The translations under genes were made by a program, and so were the position numbers. The notes below the pieces were generated by a model. It was given only the letters and a program-made list of their open reading frames with translations. It searched no databases and was not told the origin of the DNA. Shown here piece after piece: positions 46,151 through 57,060 of a stretch of 64,000 nucleotides of DNA; positions within the stretch are counted from its first letter, which is position 1, and each line of letters opens with the position of its first letter. Source of the stretch: Hevea brasiliensis (taxonomy: Eukaryota; Streptophyta; Magnoliopsida; Malpighiales; Euphorbiaceae); the NCBI RefSeq assembly GCF_030052815.1, contig NC_079504.1, forward strand, positions 45,290,363 to 45,354,362, read 5' to 3'.

Positions 46151-47468
46151 ATCTGGATCCACCAATGCATGTCTGTAGTGTTGTAGAGGGAAAACGCACT
46201 CGATGACATCCGGGGCATCTTGCTCCTCTTGAGCTCGATGGCATAAGCCCGGCTGGTATTCTAGTGTCCGCCTCTCGGTTGACTCGGATGTAGGCCTCGT
46301 GATGGACCACCGCCAGTTTTACGGACTTCCTACCTCTTTGTGGTGCAGGAGTAGGTCTGTCAGTTTGTGTTGGAGCAACAGTAGTAGTCCTTTTCAGACA
46401 ATTCTTGATCTGGTGTTCTGTCGATCCACACCGTAAGCATGCACCAGTCACTCGCCAACACTCCCCTTTATGCCACTTCTAACAGTACTGGCAGGCAGAA
46501 GATGCAGGGGCTGGTCCCCTAAACACCGTCCCTGGAGAGCTGCCCATTGATGGTGTGGACTGGCCTCTCCTAGGTGTAAATCGTGGTGCAGGCCTCGAGA
46601 TCGACTCCTAACTGTGGTGGTCCTGAACTCTGAGCAGGAGGACCCTTACTCTTCTTGCTGGGAGCAGAGAATGCACTGGACTGACCCGGACCTCTCTTCT
46701 GCTGTCTTTCCCTTCTATTTTGTTCATTGATTCTAACCCTTTCCACTTTTGATGCAGCATCCACCAGTTTAGAAAAATCCGTGATCTCCAGTGCTGTGAT
46801 CATGACTTTGATGTTGTCATTGAGCCCTTCCTTAAACCGTCTACACCTCTCTGCCTCGGTAGGGACTATCTCCCTCCCATACTGGCTCAGTCTAACAAAC
46901 TCACGCTCATACTCACCCACTGACAACTGTCTCTGTCTCAAACTGATGAATTCCCTTCTTCGCTCTTCTAAATACACTTTACTAATATATTTCTTCCTGA
47001 ACTCTGTGAGGAAGAATTCCCAGGTGATCCGTTTAGGTTGCACCTCACTGCCATCGTGTCCCACCACCGATATGCATCATCCTCGGTAGGGACACAAAGA
47101 CCCACCGAGTTCTCGCCTGGGTGCGCTTTAGCTGCTTTCAAGACTACGATGGTTCTGTCCAACCAATTTTCTGCAGCCATGGGATCATCCTTCCTCTTTC
47201 CAAAGAAGTCTACAGCCCCATGTTTTCACAATTTCTCCAAATGGGACTTTTGTGGGGCTGGTGGAGGTTATGGCTGTGGTTGTGGTGGTGGAATTGCTCC
47301 CATCATTTACCGATAGAATTCGGTCATTTGCTGGAATAGAGAAAACTGAGGTTGAGCAGGTGCCTTAGCTGCTGGTGGAGCAGATTCTTCTCTGCCCCCA
47401 GACTCAGCCCTTGGTGGAGCATGACTCTCCACCTCTTCATCAACTGCTCTTTGCGAAACAGGATCCAT
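46098..47468 (-). pseudogene. Element E gag with zinc knuckle
   Basis: The frame starts at an ATG at 47468 (MDPVSQRAVDEEVESHAPP), with TAA after MTEFYR and further stops. It then reads MAAENWLDRTIVVLKAAKAH and DDAYRWWDTM. After a frameshift near 47045, the gag domain continues at 46570-47067 with ITWEFFLTEFRKKYIS, EYEREFVRLSQYGREIVP and RRFKEGLNDNIKVMI. 46098-46451 holds the CCHC knuckle CLRCGSTEHQIKNC. The order is normal for a chromovirus. Confidence 0.85.
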
Positions 47469-47571
47469 ATCCTATTCAAAATAAGAAAACAAACAGATCT
47501 GCATCAGTGTCACCTCAACACTTACAAATGCAATGCAATGGTATGTACTCTATCTAAACCCAGAAACGCCT

Positions 47572-47583
47572 GCTCTGATACCA
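47572..47583 (-). other. Element E primer-binding site (initiator tRNA-Met)
   Basis: On the - strand TGGTATCAGAGC, 5 bp from the LTR start at 47589. Confidence 0.9.
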
Positions 47584-47588
47584 CTAAA

Positions 47589-50582
47589 TGTGACACCCCT
47601 TACCCGTCTACAGTGTAGCCGAGCAAGTTATGCCACTCAGTGTGTCGGAACACCAATTCATGTTATAATTTCAATTAATCCTTTTTAATTCATTTATTTA
47701 TAATTTTTGATAAATCTAAATTTTTCCGCAAATTTTATAGAAAATTCGGCAGAGTGCCGGCTATAAATTAGAAAAACAGTTCTTCTAAACCTGTTAAAAA
47801 CACTTCCAATAATATCATCACATTATTCTCAATCAACCTCCAATATATTCTCAATAATTTCTCAATTCACTTCAGTATCTCAAAAATTCAATTCAATTCA
47901 AAACACAATCAACTCAATGAAAAATGCTCAATTTATTACTGAACATATTCCATAGATACTTACATCAAAAGCATAATTACATGAATTTATAATATACATT
48001 ACAGAAGGTTACAAAATACAAAATATCAAAATATCAAAATATCAAAATGGCCTAATGTCCTACCAAATGCACTGCAATGTGAGGTGACTCTGAACTCTGA
48101 GTGCAGATATGAAGGCTCACGCTGTATGAGGCCTGCTGGACTCCCTAGCTATGTCTCCAGTTCTGCTTAGTGGTGATAATATAAAATAAAATAAAATAAA
48201 ATAAAACATGTGTACATAATGTATGTTTACATTTTTTGGTGAACTAAGTCTCAAATGTTTATTGCAATATTATTCAATTGTAGTTTGGTAAGATTTATTA
48301 ATACTGCCCGAGTAACCTATACTAGTTGAATGGACTGGAGAAACGGGTAAACTGGTACTGGGTACTAAGTACCTCGGACCATCACACCATCGGTCACATT
48401 GTGTCTCCCGATGTGCAACAGAACAGCTAATAAGCTGTGATAATTATCGGGGATTAAACCCGAGTATAACAACTCAATATCATAGCCAAAGGCTATTATG
48501 TCACAGAATGGCATGGGAAGCCATGAAATACATAATGGCATGAAGCCATATGCAGTACTACTAACAGAACCCTATTGGCATGCCAACCTATCCAAACCAA
48601 TCACATTAGGCCTATTAGGGCATTTAACACTTTCATTTATGTAATTCTTTGAAATTGAATTTTTATGATTACTATTCATTTCATTGATCAACTAAAATGT
48701 TGACTTTTGCATTGACAATAGGTAAATTAGTTTAAATATCATCAACACACCACATTTTGCATTTTAAACTTGTTGGTATTGGTTGCCAATACCATCTCTA
48801 AGTTTAATGTGAATTGGACAAAATTTTCAGTTTTCAAGCTTTGGGTTTACTGTTCCATTAGTCATTTTTGCAGTAGGAATTTGAAAAAATCCTCAACATG
48901 AAAGTTGTTTCGCATTTTGTCTAGTTGAATTTCCTTTTCTGAATCACTCCATTTGGAGTTTTGTAGCTCAAGTTATGGCCTAAAAACCATAACTGGCCGG
49001 ATTGGACAGATTCCAAAATTCTGGGCAAATCTGTTTCTGCCAGATTTGGTAACTCAAGTTTGGTTGGCAATTTGACTAGGTTATGTTCATAATTTGGGTC
49101 AGGTTTCTTCATGAAAGTTGTTGGTTTATATGTCCTCTTGTTGCTGGTAAAATTTCAGGTCAATTGGACCTTTCTACATTGAGTTATGGCCAAATAACCA
49201 AACATTGTTTATTTAGTCATTTTGCCCAGGCAGATTGCAGGTCACCCGGATTAGGGCAAACTTTTAGTCAAGTTGGTTTGGTTTTCTGGGCATGGTTTCT
49301 TCACCAAAGTTGTGCCATTATGTGTCTAATTTCATGTCCAATTGGCCTTGCACCAATTGGACCTCTATATTTCAAGTTATGGCTGCCCAAACCTGCTAGA
49401 CTCATGTCCAATTCTGCAGGTCACCTAGGGTAGCCACACTTATCTCAATTCCCACAACCCAATTCACTTCATTTTTTATTCAAACCAAACCAAATGGTCA
49501 CTAATTGACCATTAAAGCCTACTTCCATCATCACATGATCAAAGTCTCATTCCTCAACCCAAACCCTAACTCAACATTTCAAAACCATGCATTATCATTG
49601 CATTTATCAATTCCCTTATGAGATACTCATTAAGGGCAGCCATACTAGCGTGTTAACTCTCCAAAAATCATCACCATATTACCCTAACCATGGCTGCCAA
49701 AATTTAGGGTTAGCATACCAATGGTATTTCATCAAATTTCTTTGTCATTTACACATATTTATAGTTCTTAAACATGAAATTAAAGTGAAATTCAAGGTTT
49801 AGGTCACTAACCTCTTAGGAAGCTAATTCAAAGCTTGCAAGAACTCTTTCTTTTTAATTCTTTTTGCTCCCAAAAGCTTCACTAGGATGTAAGAACAAAT
49901 TTTTATGTTGCTAGGTTAGGGTTTTATTGAGAAAAGACTAAGGAATTCAAGCTTTGCAAGCATGAAAATAGAGGAGGGAAAGGAGGAGTGTGGGGCGTCT
50001 CTTTTGGGAAGATGAGTAGCTGCAGAATTTTTTCTAGAATTGTCTCTTTTTCTGCCCAATTTATGTATTATAAATGTCTTCCTTTAATTTGATTGGCCAT
50101 CCCTTTTTAATTACCTCATGCTTACATAAGCATGAGGAAATAAATCTCATTTTCTTTCCATTTCTTATCTAATTAATTTCAATTAAATTTTTAACAGTAT
50201 TTAGTCATATTTTATGTTATATAAATTATTTATTTAACTGGACAAGTTGGTCAAAAATCATCTCTGAAGACGAAATGACCAAAATGCCCTCCGTTTGGCT
50301 TAACGGGCCAAAATTGTCTGTACCGATTGAAAATTTTTTCTAAGTATTTTCTTGGTATTCTAATGGAATAAGAACCTCAATAACCCTTCTCTGGAGTCCC
50401 AAAAATTATTTTATAATTTTTCCCCCGGGTCTAGGGCTCCTAGTTGCGAGAACCGCAACTTCTCACTAGGTTACCCATCGCTAGGGCACCGGCTCATTTA
50501 ACTTGGTTGTATTTTATTTCTAAAATTTTTGCTAAATTTTTCTTATTAATATTTGTGTTAATTATGGTTCCTCACTTTAGTT

Positions 50583-50651
<69 letters not shown>

Positions 50652-50735
50652 TTTTTCGGACGTTCTAGCTGTCCAGACCGACACTGGTCACCAGAACAGT
50701 AGAATGTTCGTAGTTGCTACAGGGCGGGTGTTACA
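47589..50735 (-). repeat. Element E 5' LTR
   Basis: Second LTR copy, with small indels against 39615-42756. It lacks the short stretch CCTGCGCGTGGCAAAAGCAA near 48160, has an extra 25-bp segment near 48510, and carries a longer (TA)n run. Confidence 0.9.
50586..50645. repeat. (TA)n microsatellite in the E 5' LTR
   Basis: About thirty TA dinucleotides, longer than the partner site at 42622-42662. The two started equal when E inserted, so this locus has changed length since. Confidence 0.95.
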
Positions 50736-52001
50736 ATTTATATCAAACATAAATAAATTAATTAATCTCTATTAATTAATTTCTCATTAATTAAATTTAT
50801 ATTTAAACACTTTAAATATAAATTTAACTTATACTATACATCCAATAATCTAGATTTAGTTTCAAGCCATGCTAGAGACTTTGTAATCTAATTGCAAACC
50901 AAACCTATTTAATTAATCAATTAAACTCTTTAATTAATTAATTAAATCATATATAATTTGGTGATTACTTGTGTATGTGTGTGACTTACTTGGCTCATCA
51001 CTAATTGGCAATGAGACATGATATCAACTCTTAATATCATCAGAACTCTTTCTTACTATAAATGATTTCTCTAAATCATTTTATGCAGCTCATAGACTAT
51101 GGTTAACAACTAGCATAGCATGCCATAGCCACCCAATCAGTAATAAGATTTACCTTAAATAAACCTATAATCATATGTTACCATGCACTAGAATCTCTCT
51201 GTTACAAAATCTCAATTCGAGCTGGAGCCATGATTTATGTCAAACCCCATTTGCTATGAATATTATGTTCTCTTTTAATTCCAGTTCTTGATTAAAAAGA
51301 TTTTCTCATTAGAAACTTTTTTCTGATTAAATCTATCTGTCCTGGCCAGGAACTTGAAACATCAAGAACAATTAAATGAACATAGGATTTTATTCCTATT
51401 TACTTAGAGGAATAGATTCCATCTTGATCAACACCTACCTCCATATATAACTAGTAGGAGCCAACACATGCCCATATACCCATACACAGCAAAAGTATGA
51501 AATCAGTATCAAACTCAAACCACCTATATACAAGATAATTGTGCTATCTCAGGTCTAAAGATTATATGCACTGATATGATTTATGACAATACATTGACAA
51601 GAGTAAACTCCATGTGTTTGTCATAAATGTCACTGATTCGGCCTAGTTATCATGTATAAGTGCCTATCATGTTTGTTATATGGCATGAGACTCACCATTC
51701 CATCTTATTTATATCTCATATAGATAACTTGGGAACAAACATGAATACAATCTTACTAGATAAGTCATGTTCTTGTTGTGAAGTATCCTCGATTGTGAAC
51801 CTATTTATGATACTTTGTGCTAGAAATACTGTCACTCATATTCTTAACAACTTAAGAATAGAATTTCTAACAAACTATCAATGGACCTTTTCTATTACAC
51901 ATAAATATATTATGTAAACGAAAAAGTAAAAATGCCTTTTTATTAATAAAACATGTACAAGATACATACTAAATAATATGCTCTAGGGCATACTACTAAC
52001 A
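50736..52001 (-). repeat. Element A 5' LTR, outer (right) part
   Basis: Continues the LTR cut by E and ends ACTACTAACA, followed by the ATAAC target duplication (52002-52006). It is homologous to 16946-18207. Confidence 0.9.
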
Positions 52002-52784
52002 ATAACAACTATAGAGTAAAATTGCATATTAAACCTTTTAATTGTTGTCTCATATTGGCTGGGATAAGGATTTTGTGCTATATATAATACTTTGACAAAT
52101 TTTCTTCCCTTTAATTAATTTTTGGGGTGCAATTTGATATGGTATTAGAGCTCACATTACTTCAATGTTGAGTCATCCGTAGATATGTTCACCTGTAAAT
52201 TTCAAATGCATGTTTGCTTGGACGTCAACTTTTGAGATGGAGTTAGACTCAATCTATTTTCTTTACATTAATTTTCATAACATGAATTTTACTTTACAAG
52301 AATAAAGATCAATCCTATTATATGAAAAATAAAGCAAAATGAAAACAAAGTAATTATAAAAGCTAGTTCACATTAACATCATTTTTATTCTTTTTCTTTT
52401 ATTTTTATCGTTTTTTTTTCTCTCTCTTAAATGATAAATTTTAATTATAACAATTATCTAACTTTTCAGTAAAAATAAATAAAACAATTTATATATTTAG
52501 TCCAATAATTAATTAAAAAATTCCATGTCAATCCAATGAATCAGCATTCTTTTATGCCATTACCAAAGAAACTTAACTGCTATTTTCTATCATTAGAACT
52601 TTTCTTCAATTATATCAACCAACTGTTATAAAAATAATCCTATGTATATATTGCAATTGTTAAATTACAAATGGTTATAAAACCTTCCTTCAATATTCCA
52701 ATAATAAAAAATAATAATGCCCTCTTTGATATAAATGTAAAATTTATCTTTCTCAATTTTATATAATTTATATATAATTTATAA

Positions 52785-52890
52785 ATAAATTTTTATTGCC
52801 TACACCTGGTCCTTCATGGACTCAATATATAAGATGTATGATAGAATTATTGATTAAAAATATGAGTTCCATATATTTATGTTTTAAAGC
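52785..52890. repeat. Older fragment related to the MITE-like element
   Basis: TTTTTATTGCCTACACCTGG resembles the terminal repeat of 52972-53107. The following ATGATAGAATTATTGATTAA and AATATGAGTT match that element's interior in reverse orientation. The other end is not recognisable. Confidence 0.45.
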
Positions 52891-52971
52891 ATCGAACAAT
52901 TACCCATAAGTGAGATAAAATGTAAATTCATTCTTCTTTTTTTGTTAGATAAAAAAAAGGTATAAATAAAT

Positions 52972-53107
52972 GGAAATTTTTACCTAGACCCGGTCTGTCA
53001 TGGACCCATGATACAAACATTTGAAACTCATATTTTTAATAGGTAGATCCTATCATATATCTTGTGTTTTGGATCCATAATAGATTAGGTCTAGGTAATA
53101 AAAATCC
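52972..53107. mobile_element. MITE-like inverted-repeat element, 136 bp
   Basis: The left arm GGAAATTTTTACCTAGACCC (continuing to CATGGACCCA) pairs with the right arm TGGATCCATAATAGATTAGG (continuing to CTAGGTAATAAAAATCC). The arms are about 37 bp with some mismatches. A short AT-rich element with long terminal inverted repeats and no coding capacity fits a MITE or foldback element. No target duplication could be settled, so the superfamily is open. Confidence 0.5.
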
Positions 53108-53562
53108 TAAATGAATTATTGAACCATGTATATGTTGATCATCTTTTAAATTTAGTTAAAGAAAAATTATCAAACTGATTAGTATTTGAGACGTCTTTCA
53201 AGATTGTGAGATATCGAATTCGAATTTCAATTAAAGTTAATTATATTAAAACAAATCATTTAAAAAAAATTTTACTTAAACTCGTTCCCTTATGAATCTA
53301 AAATATAACACATAGATGAAATTCATATATTTATATATTGGGTTGATGATAAATCAACTTTAAATAAGATTCTCCGGACAATCTTAATAATTTTCAAAGA
53401 GAAGAATACCTCTAACTCACCGAACTAATCCACTTAGTTGTTTTTATATTTAATTTGCGTGTAAATTACCTTCCTTGATTTCTCCTTCAAGCAGATTTGT
53501 CTGCATTGAAGAATACACAAAAGAACATCTGTTTCAAGTATCCAAAGTGAATCCTCTCCACC

Positions 53563-53572
53563 ATATATATAT
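53563..53572 (+). promoter_or_regulatory. TATA box of the PADRE-like gene
   Basis: ATATATATAT in the context CTCCACCATATATATATACATAAAC, 40-50 bp before the ATG at 53611. An (AGA)n-rich stretch (about 53583-53600) would form the short 5' leader. Position and context fit a plant TATA box, but transcription was not tested. Confidence 0.5.
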
Positions 53573-53610
53573 ACATAAACACAAGAAGAAGAAGAAGAAG
53601 AGTAAGCAAA

Positions 53611-54084
53611 ATGAGGTGCTTTTCATGCCTAGGTCCAAAAAACCCATCAAGTAGAGATATCATTATAAAGCAAAATGGCAAGATTATCAAAGCCAAGCAA
53701 GGAACCCTTGTTAAACACATTGTAGCTTCTCATCCAAACCACATTGTACTGCAAGCTGAATCGAAGTCCTCGGTTCCTTCTTTTCTGCTTGGCTGCTGCA
53801 ATGAAAATGAGATGTTCTTTGTGGTGGCTGAAGGGCAGGCTTTGTCCAAATTTGAAACCTTAAAGACGTTGGTACGTTCAAGAAAAGATGGTGGTGGTGG
53901 TGGTGGCAGCGGCAGAGTTGGTGATCGGAAGAAGCAGCTATCACCGGGTAATTCTAGTGATAAAAATGGAAATCGGAAGCTGCCGCAGCAGCTAAAAAAT
54001 AATGCTTCTTTTGAATACAAGAAATTGCCATGGAAACCAGCCTTGCATACCATACCAGAGATTCAGTCACCCCAGAACTTGTAA
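53611..54084 (+). CDS. PADRE/DUF4228-like small protein, 157 aa
   Basis: The only apparently intact gene of the window: one exon, start MRCFSCLGPK and stop TAA. Plant PADRE (DUF4228) proteins are 150-200 aa, often respond to pathogens and abiotic stress, and have no established biochemical activity. Seen: a Cys-containing N-terminus, a conserved-type block IIIKQNGKIIKAKQGTLV and ASHPNHIVLQAESKSS, then FLLGCCNENEMFFVVAEGQA, a Gly-rich disordered linker (GGGGGGSGRVGD, about residues 92-103), and a C-terminal KLPWKPALHTIPEI, which resembles the family's C-terminal motif. No signal peptide or membrane segment is apparent. The start is the first ATG after the TATA box. The family call is by motif layout only; the alternative is an unclassified small plant protein. 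Confidence 0.75.
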   Translation: MRCFSCLGPKNPSSRDIIIKQNGKIIKAKQGTLVKHIVASHPNHIVLQAESKSSVPSFLLGCCNENEMFFVVAEGQALSKFETLKTLVRSRKDGGGGGGSGRVGDRKKQLSPGNSSDKNGNRKLPQQLKNNASFEYKKLPWKPALHTIPEIQSPQNL

Positions 54085-54258
54085 ATGTTTAATTGTTAAT
54101 CCATAGCATTTAATTTTATTTAAAAAAAAATGTCAACAATTATAGAAATGTTACTGTAATTTTAAGTTAGTGCCTCAATCTCCCATAATCTATATAATTT
54201 GCTTATTATTAATGCATTTTAAAACTATTATCATTTAATTTTTATTCCCATATAATTG

Positions 54259-54261
<3 letters not shown>

Positions 54262-54309
<48 letters not shown>
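54262..54309. repeat. (AT)n microsatellite
   Basis: About 23 uninterrupted AT dinucleotides. Confidence 0.95.
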
Positions 54310-54312
<3 letters not shown>

Positions 54313-55226
54313 TAACTAAATAAAATATATCAAAATCATTTATTTTATTAATTTAAATTATATTATATTAATATAAAATAATTAATAGCTATTAACCAAT
54401 AACAATGTTAAAGAAATAAAATTTTATTCATTTCATCAGATTGTGACTTAAATAATTAATTATATCAACAACTTATTTTATTAATACGATTGTTTTTAGT
54501 TTTATAGTTTTTTATATCATAAAAGTATAAAATTTTCTATTTATTATGCTATAAAAGTTTAATATATCAAAATAAAATTATTAGTATAAATAAATTTATC
54601 AATATGAAAATGTTATTAAATTTTAATTAAATTATTTTAATAATTATTTATATAATATATGAAAATATTAATTATAATTTTTAAAAGATTATTAATAGCG
54701 TACTGTTTAACTATATATATATATATAAAGTGGACTGATTAAACTCGTAATCCTTTGTTTATATCAGAATTAATTTTTAAAATTTACTTAAATGCCTAAA
54801 AATATGCAAGAACTCAATTATAATTAAGATTTAGAGTTTATTTGAGTCGACAATTGCAATATGTTGTTGATGACGACTAACCATCAATTGTTAGATCAAT
54901 CAGCCGTTAACAACTAGCTGTTAATTAATTATTAATTAAGTTTAAATTGCAATTAATAAAATGTTTACTAATAATGTAATTTTACTAAAATTTATATATT
55001 TAAAGAAATTTATTAATTTAATAAAAAAGTTGTGATACCCAAAAAATATTCGTTTATTATAGATAAATGAGAGGCAAACTGAACAAAAATATCTTTAACA
55101 TATTTATAAAATTATTATTACTTAATTATTTATTAATTAGATTTATATTATGTTTGTTTTCTAAATTGGTTTAATTTATATTTTCAGAACAGGCCTAATG
55201 ACAAAAAGGAACCTTAACTTTACATT

Positions 55227-55230
<4 letters not shown>

Positions 55231-55276
<46 letters not shown>
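55231..55276. repeat. (TA)n microsatellite
   Basis: About 22 uninterrupted TA dinucleotides. Confidence 0.95.
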
Positions 55277-55280
<4 letters not shown>

Positions 55281-55438
55281 ATGAATTTTAACATAACCTG
55301 TATTAATATTGATAATAATTCTTACTTATTTAGTGAAGTAAAAAATTATAAATATATAAAACCTTATATAACCACATCAAATAGCAAAGGAAATTACTTT
55401 TTTTTTAATTATTTAAATTTGAATGTTGTTCAGAAATT

Positions 55439-55807
55439 TTGCATCTCTTTAATATTGCTATGCTTGGTAAGCAAGGTTGGAGGATTGTTTCTAACCCTAT
55501 GTCTCTTCTTGCCCAGATTTTCAAAACTAAATATTTTCCACGAGGGAGTTTTTTAGAAGCTATTGAGTGTTATAACCCTAGCTATACTTGGAAGAGTTTA
55601 TTGCTTTTTAAGGATTTGTTCGATAAAGAGATTAGGTGGAGAATTAGTACTGGAGGTGACATCAATGTATGGAGTGACCCATGGATTCCAATGGATGAAA
55701 ATTTCTCTATTACTACTCTGATTAGTAATGGGCTTGAAGGGTTAACAATTGTGGATCTTATTATGGAGAATTCGAAAGCTTGGGATATTCAATTTATTCA
55801 GCATCTG

Positions 55808-55839
<32 letters not shown>

Positions 55840-55990
55840 AGGACGTTAATAATATCCTCAATATTCCTTATTCTGCAAGTTATAGTCAAGATAGAAGAAT
55901 ACGACATTATGAGAAGAAAGGTACCTACACAGTTAAATCAGTGTATAAGCTCTTGCATAATAGTGTAGATGGAGTGGACTACAGATCCAA
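55439..55990 (+). pseudogene. LINE polyprotein remnant after the reverse transcriptase
   Basis: Begins FNIAMLGKQGWRIVSNPMS and continues LAQIFKTKYFPRGSFLEA, CYNPSYTWKSLLL, IRWRISTGGDINVWSDPWIP, the conserved order of plant LINEs. A 30-base T run (55809-55838) then encodes poly-Phe and shifts the frame. It resumes as DVNNILNIPYS and YEKKGTYTVKSVYKLL, then ends at a TAG. Confidence 0.85.
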
Positions 55991-56009
55991 TTCAAAGGGC
56001 TAGAAGCAT

Positions 56010-56204
56010 TTGTGGAAGCTTCAGATCCCTTTCAAGGTGAAAAACTTAGTCTGGAGAGCCTGCCGTAATATTCTTCCCACTGCAGAAAAGCTGATTCATC
56101 GCGGTGTGCTAATGAATGGTGAGTACTCATTGTGTGGTCTGACTGAAATCGTGAGTCATGCTTTGCTTTATTGTCCTACAAGAAATATTTTTATTTGGCA
56201 GTAG
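56010..56204 (+). pseudogene. LINE zinc-binding (zf-RVT) domain remnant
   Basis: MWKLQIPFKVKNLVWRACRN, then LPTAEKLIHRGVL and CGLTEIVSHALLYCPTRNIF. The C..C..H..C pattern is recognisable but its first Cys pair is incomplete (SLCG). It ends at a TAG after IFIWQ. Confidence 0.8.
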
Positions 56205-56326
56205 AAAGTGTTATTACCGCAAGAGATTGTTTCATTTGCATTGGATTTCTTGTGTGAATGGGTTAAGGCAAAGGATAGTAGTTTGGTTCATTATTTTAAG
56301 CAACCATTATTATCATTAGTCAACAG

Positions 56327-56710
56327 TTGGGAGGAAGCCTGGGGAAGGGTGGTTATGTTGATGCAACCATTTTCAGTGCTCATAATCGAACGGGTTTTAG
56401 CGCTCTTCTTCGTGATAGTAAATGTTGTTTTGTAGTTGCTGTGAGTGGGTTTTGGAATGGTTGCTTAACTCCTCATATGGTTGAAGCTCTTAGTTTGAGG
56501 GAGGCTCTTTCGTGGCTCCTGGATCATAGGTTTAGCCAAGTTGAAGTACTTGTGTTTTTTGCCAGGCCTTCGAAGCATGAGGATATTTCAGAATTTAGAG
56601 CTATTATTTTAGATTGTAAAGTAGGGTTGCAATAAGGCTAGTTTTCCTTATGTTGGGTCAATAGGCTTGTAAATAGAGCTGCCCATGGTCTTGCTAGAGA
56701 CTCTGTCTCA
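56327..56710 (+). pseudogene. LINE RNase H-like domain remnant
   Basis: GYVDATIFSAHNRTGFSALL carries a D as in the RNase H first strand. LREALSWLLDHRFSQVEV has the E-containing helix. After a TAA and frame change the tail reads VNRAAHGLARDS. Stops and shifts make it non-functional. Confidence 0.75.
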
Positions 56711-56937
56711 TGACTGCTACTGTTTATGGGTGGAGCTCCCTAGCTCCTGTTTCTGTTTTATTCAGGAAGAGTTGCTTTGATTTATAATATTTTCCCTTTC
56801 GTTAAAAAAATTGAATGTTGTTAAGTATACAATATTTTTTTCTCTATATTTTCTACTAAAATAGTGAAATTTATATTTATACTATACACACTATTGAATG
56901 AACAAATTTGTGAATAGATAAAAATATCCTTATTATA

Positions 56938-57060
56938 TTTTTAAAATTATTACTCCTTAATTATTTATTAATTAGACTCTTAGAGTAGAAGACTAAAAGT
57001 AGTCCTATCTTCTCTATAAAATCCTATAAACTAAATAATTTACAGAGAAAATTAAACTAC
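56938..57060. repeat. Dispersed AT-rich repeat, first full copy
   Basis: Shares AAATTATTACTxxTTAATTATTTATTAAT-type sequence and then ATCCTATAAACTAAATAATT with the copy at 57495-57620. The copies are diverged, in the same orientation, and about 560 bp apart. Confidence 0.6.

Larger units (their letters stand above)
39615..50735 (-). mobile_element. Element E: Ty3/gypsy chromovirus (Tekay/Del-like) in the A 5' LTR
   Basis: An 11.1-kb element from TGTGACACCCC to GGGTGTTACA, with a perfect ATTTA duplication (39610-39614 and 50736-50740). The empty site can be seen at about 16945. LTRs are 3142 and 3147 bp, and the internal part is 4832 bp. On the - strand the order is gag, zinc knuckle, protease, reverse transcriptase, RNase H, integrase and chromodomain-like end. 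It is better preserved than B, with fewer lesions: stops in gag, a 1-nt loss at the protease active site, stops at 45460-45462 and 45091-45093, a 75-bp intron-like insertion in integrase, and a frameshift near 43375. Confidence 0.9.
6378..52001 (-). mobile_element. Element A: Ty1/copia LTR retrotransposon, host of four nested insertions
   Basis: The left end reads TGAAGGAGC and the right end ACTACTAACA, flanked by perfect ATAAC duplications at 6373-6377 and 52002-52006. Without the four insertions the element is about 9.4 kb with two LTRs of about 2.11 kb. On the - strand the order is 5' LTR (38763-52001, split by E), primer-binding site, long leader (split by D), gag, protease/zinc linker, integrase, reverse transcriptase, RNase H (split by C), polypurine tract and 3' LTR (6378-18207, split by B). 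Integrase lying before reverse transcriptase defines copia. Every coding part carries stops or frameshifts and the integrase lacks its catalytic Glu, so it cannot move by itself. The two LTRs differ visibly more than those of D, so A is the oldest element here. Its clade was not assigned. Confidence 0.9.
52007..53562. other. AT-rich intergenic DNA upstream of the PADRE-like gene
   Basis: No coding frame recognised. It holds one inverted-repeat element (52972-53107) and an older related fragment (about 52785-52890). The last few hundred bases should contain the promoter of the gene at 53611. Confidence 0.5.
54085..55418. other. AT-rich intergenic DNA with microsatellites
   Basis: 3' flank of the PADRE-like gene, with (AT)n at 54262-54309 and (TA)n at 55231-55276. 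An AT-rich segment at about 55070-55147 recurs near 56900 and 57490. No gene was seen. Confidence 0.6.
55431..56810 (+). mobile_element. 5'-truncated LINE (non-LTR retrotransposon)
   Basis: Flanked by a perfect 12-bp target duplication, TTGAATGTTGTT, at 55419-55430 and 56811-56822. The 3' end is GTTAAAAAAA, a short poly(A) tail. Only the last 1.4 kb of the element arrived, as is usual for LINEs that stop reverse transcription early. The coding remnant is the end of the polyprotein: post-reverse-transcriptase region, zinc-binding domain (zf-RVT) and RNase H. Confidence 0.9.

Noticed and set aside
53711..54053. Two frames antisense to the PADRE-like gene
   Set aside because: Shadows of the coding strand; poly-His and poly-Pro runs mirror the Gly codons.
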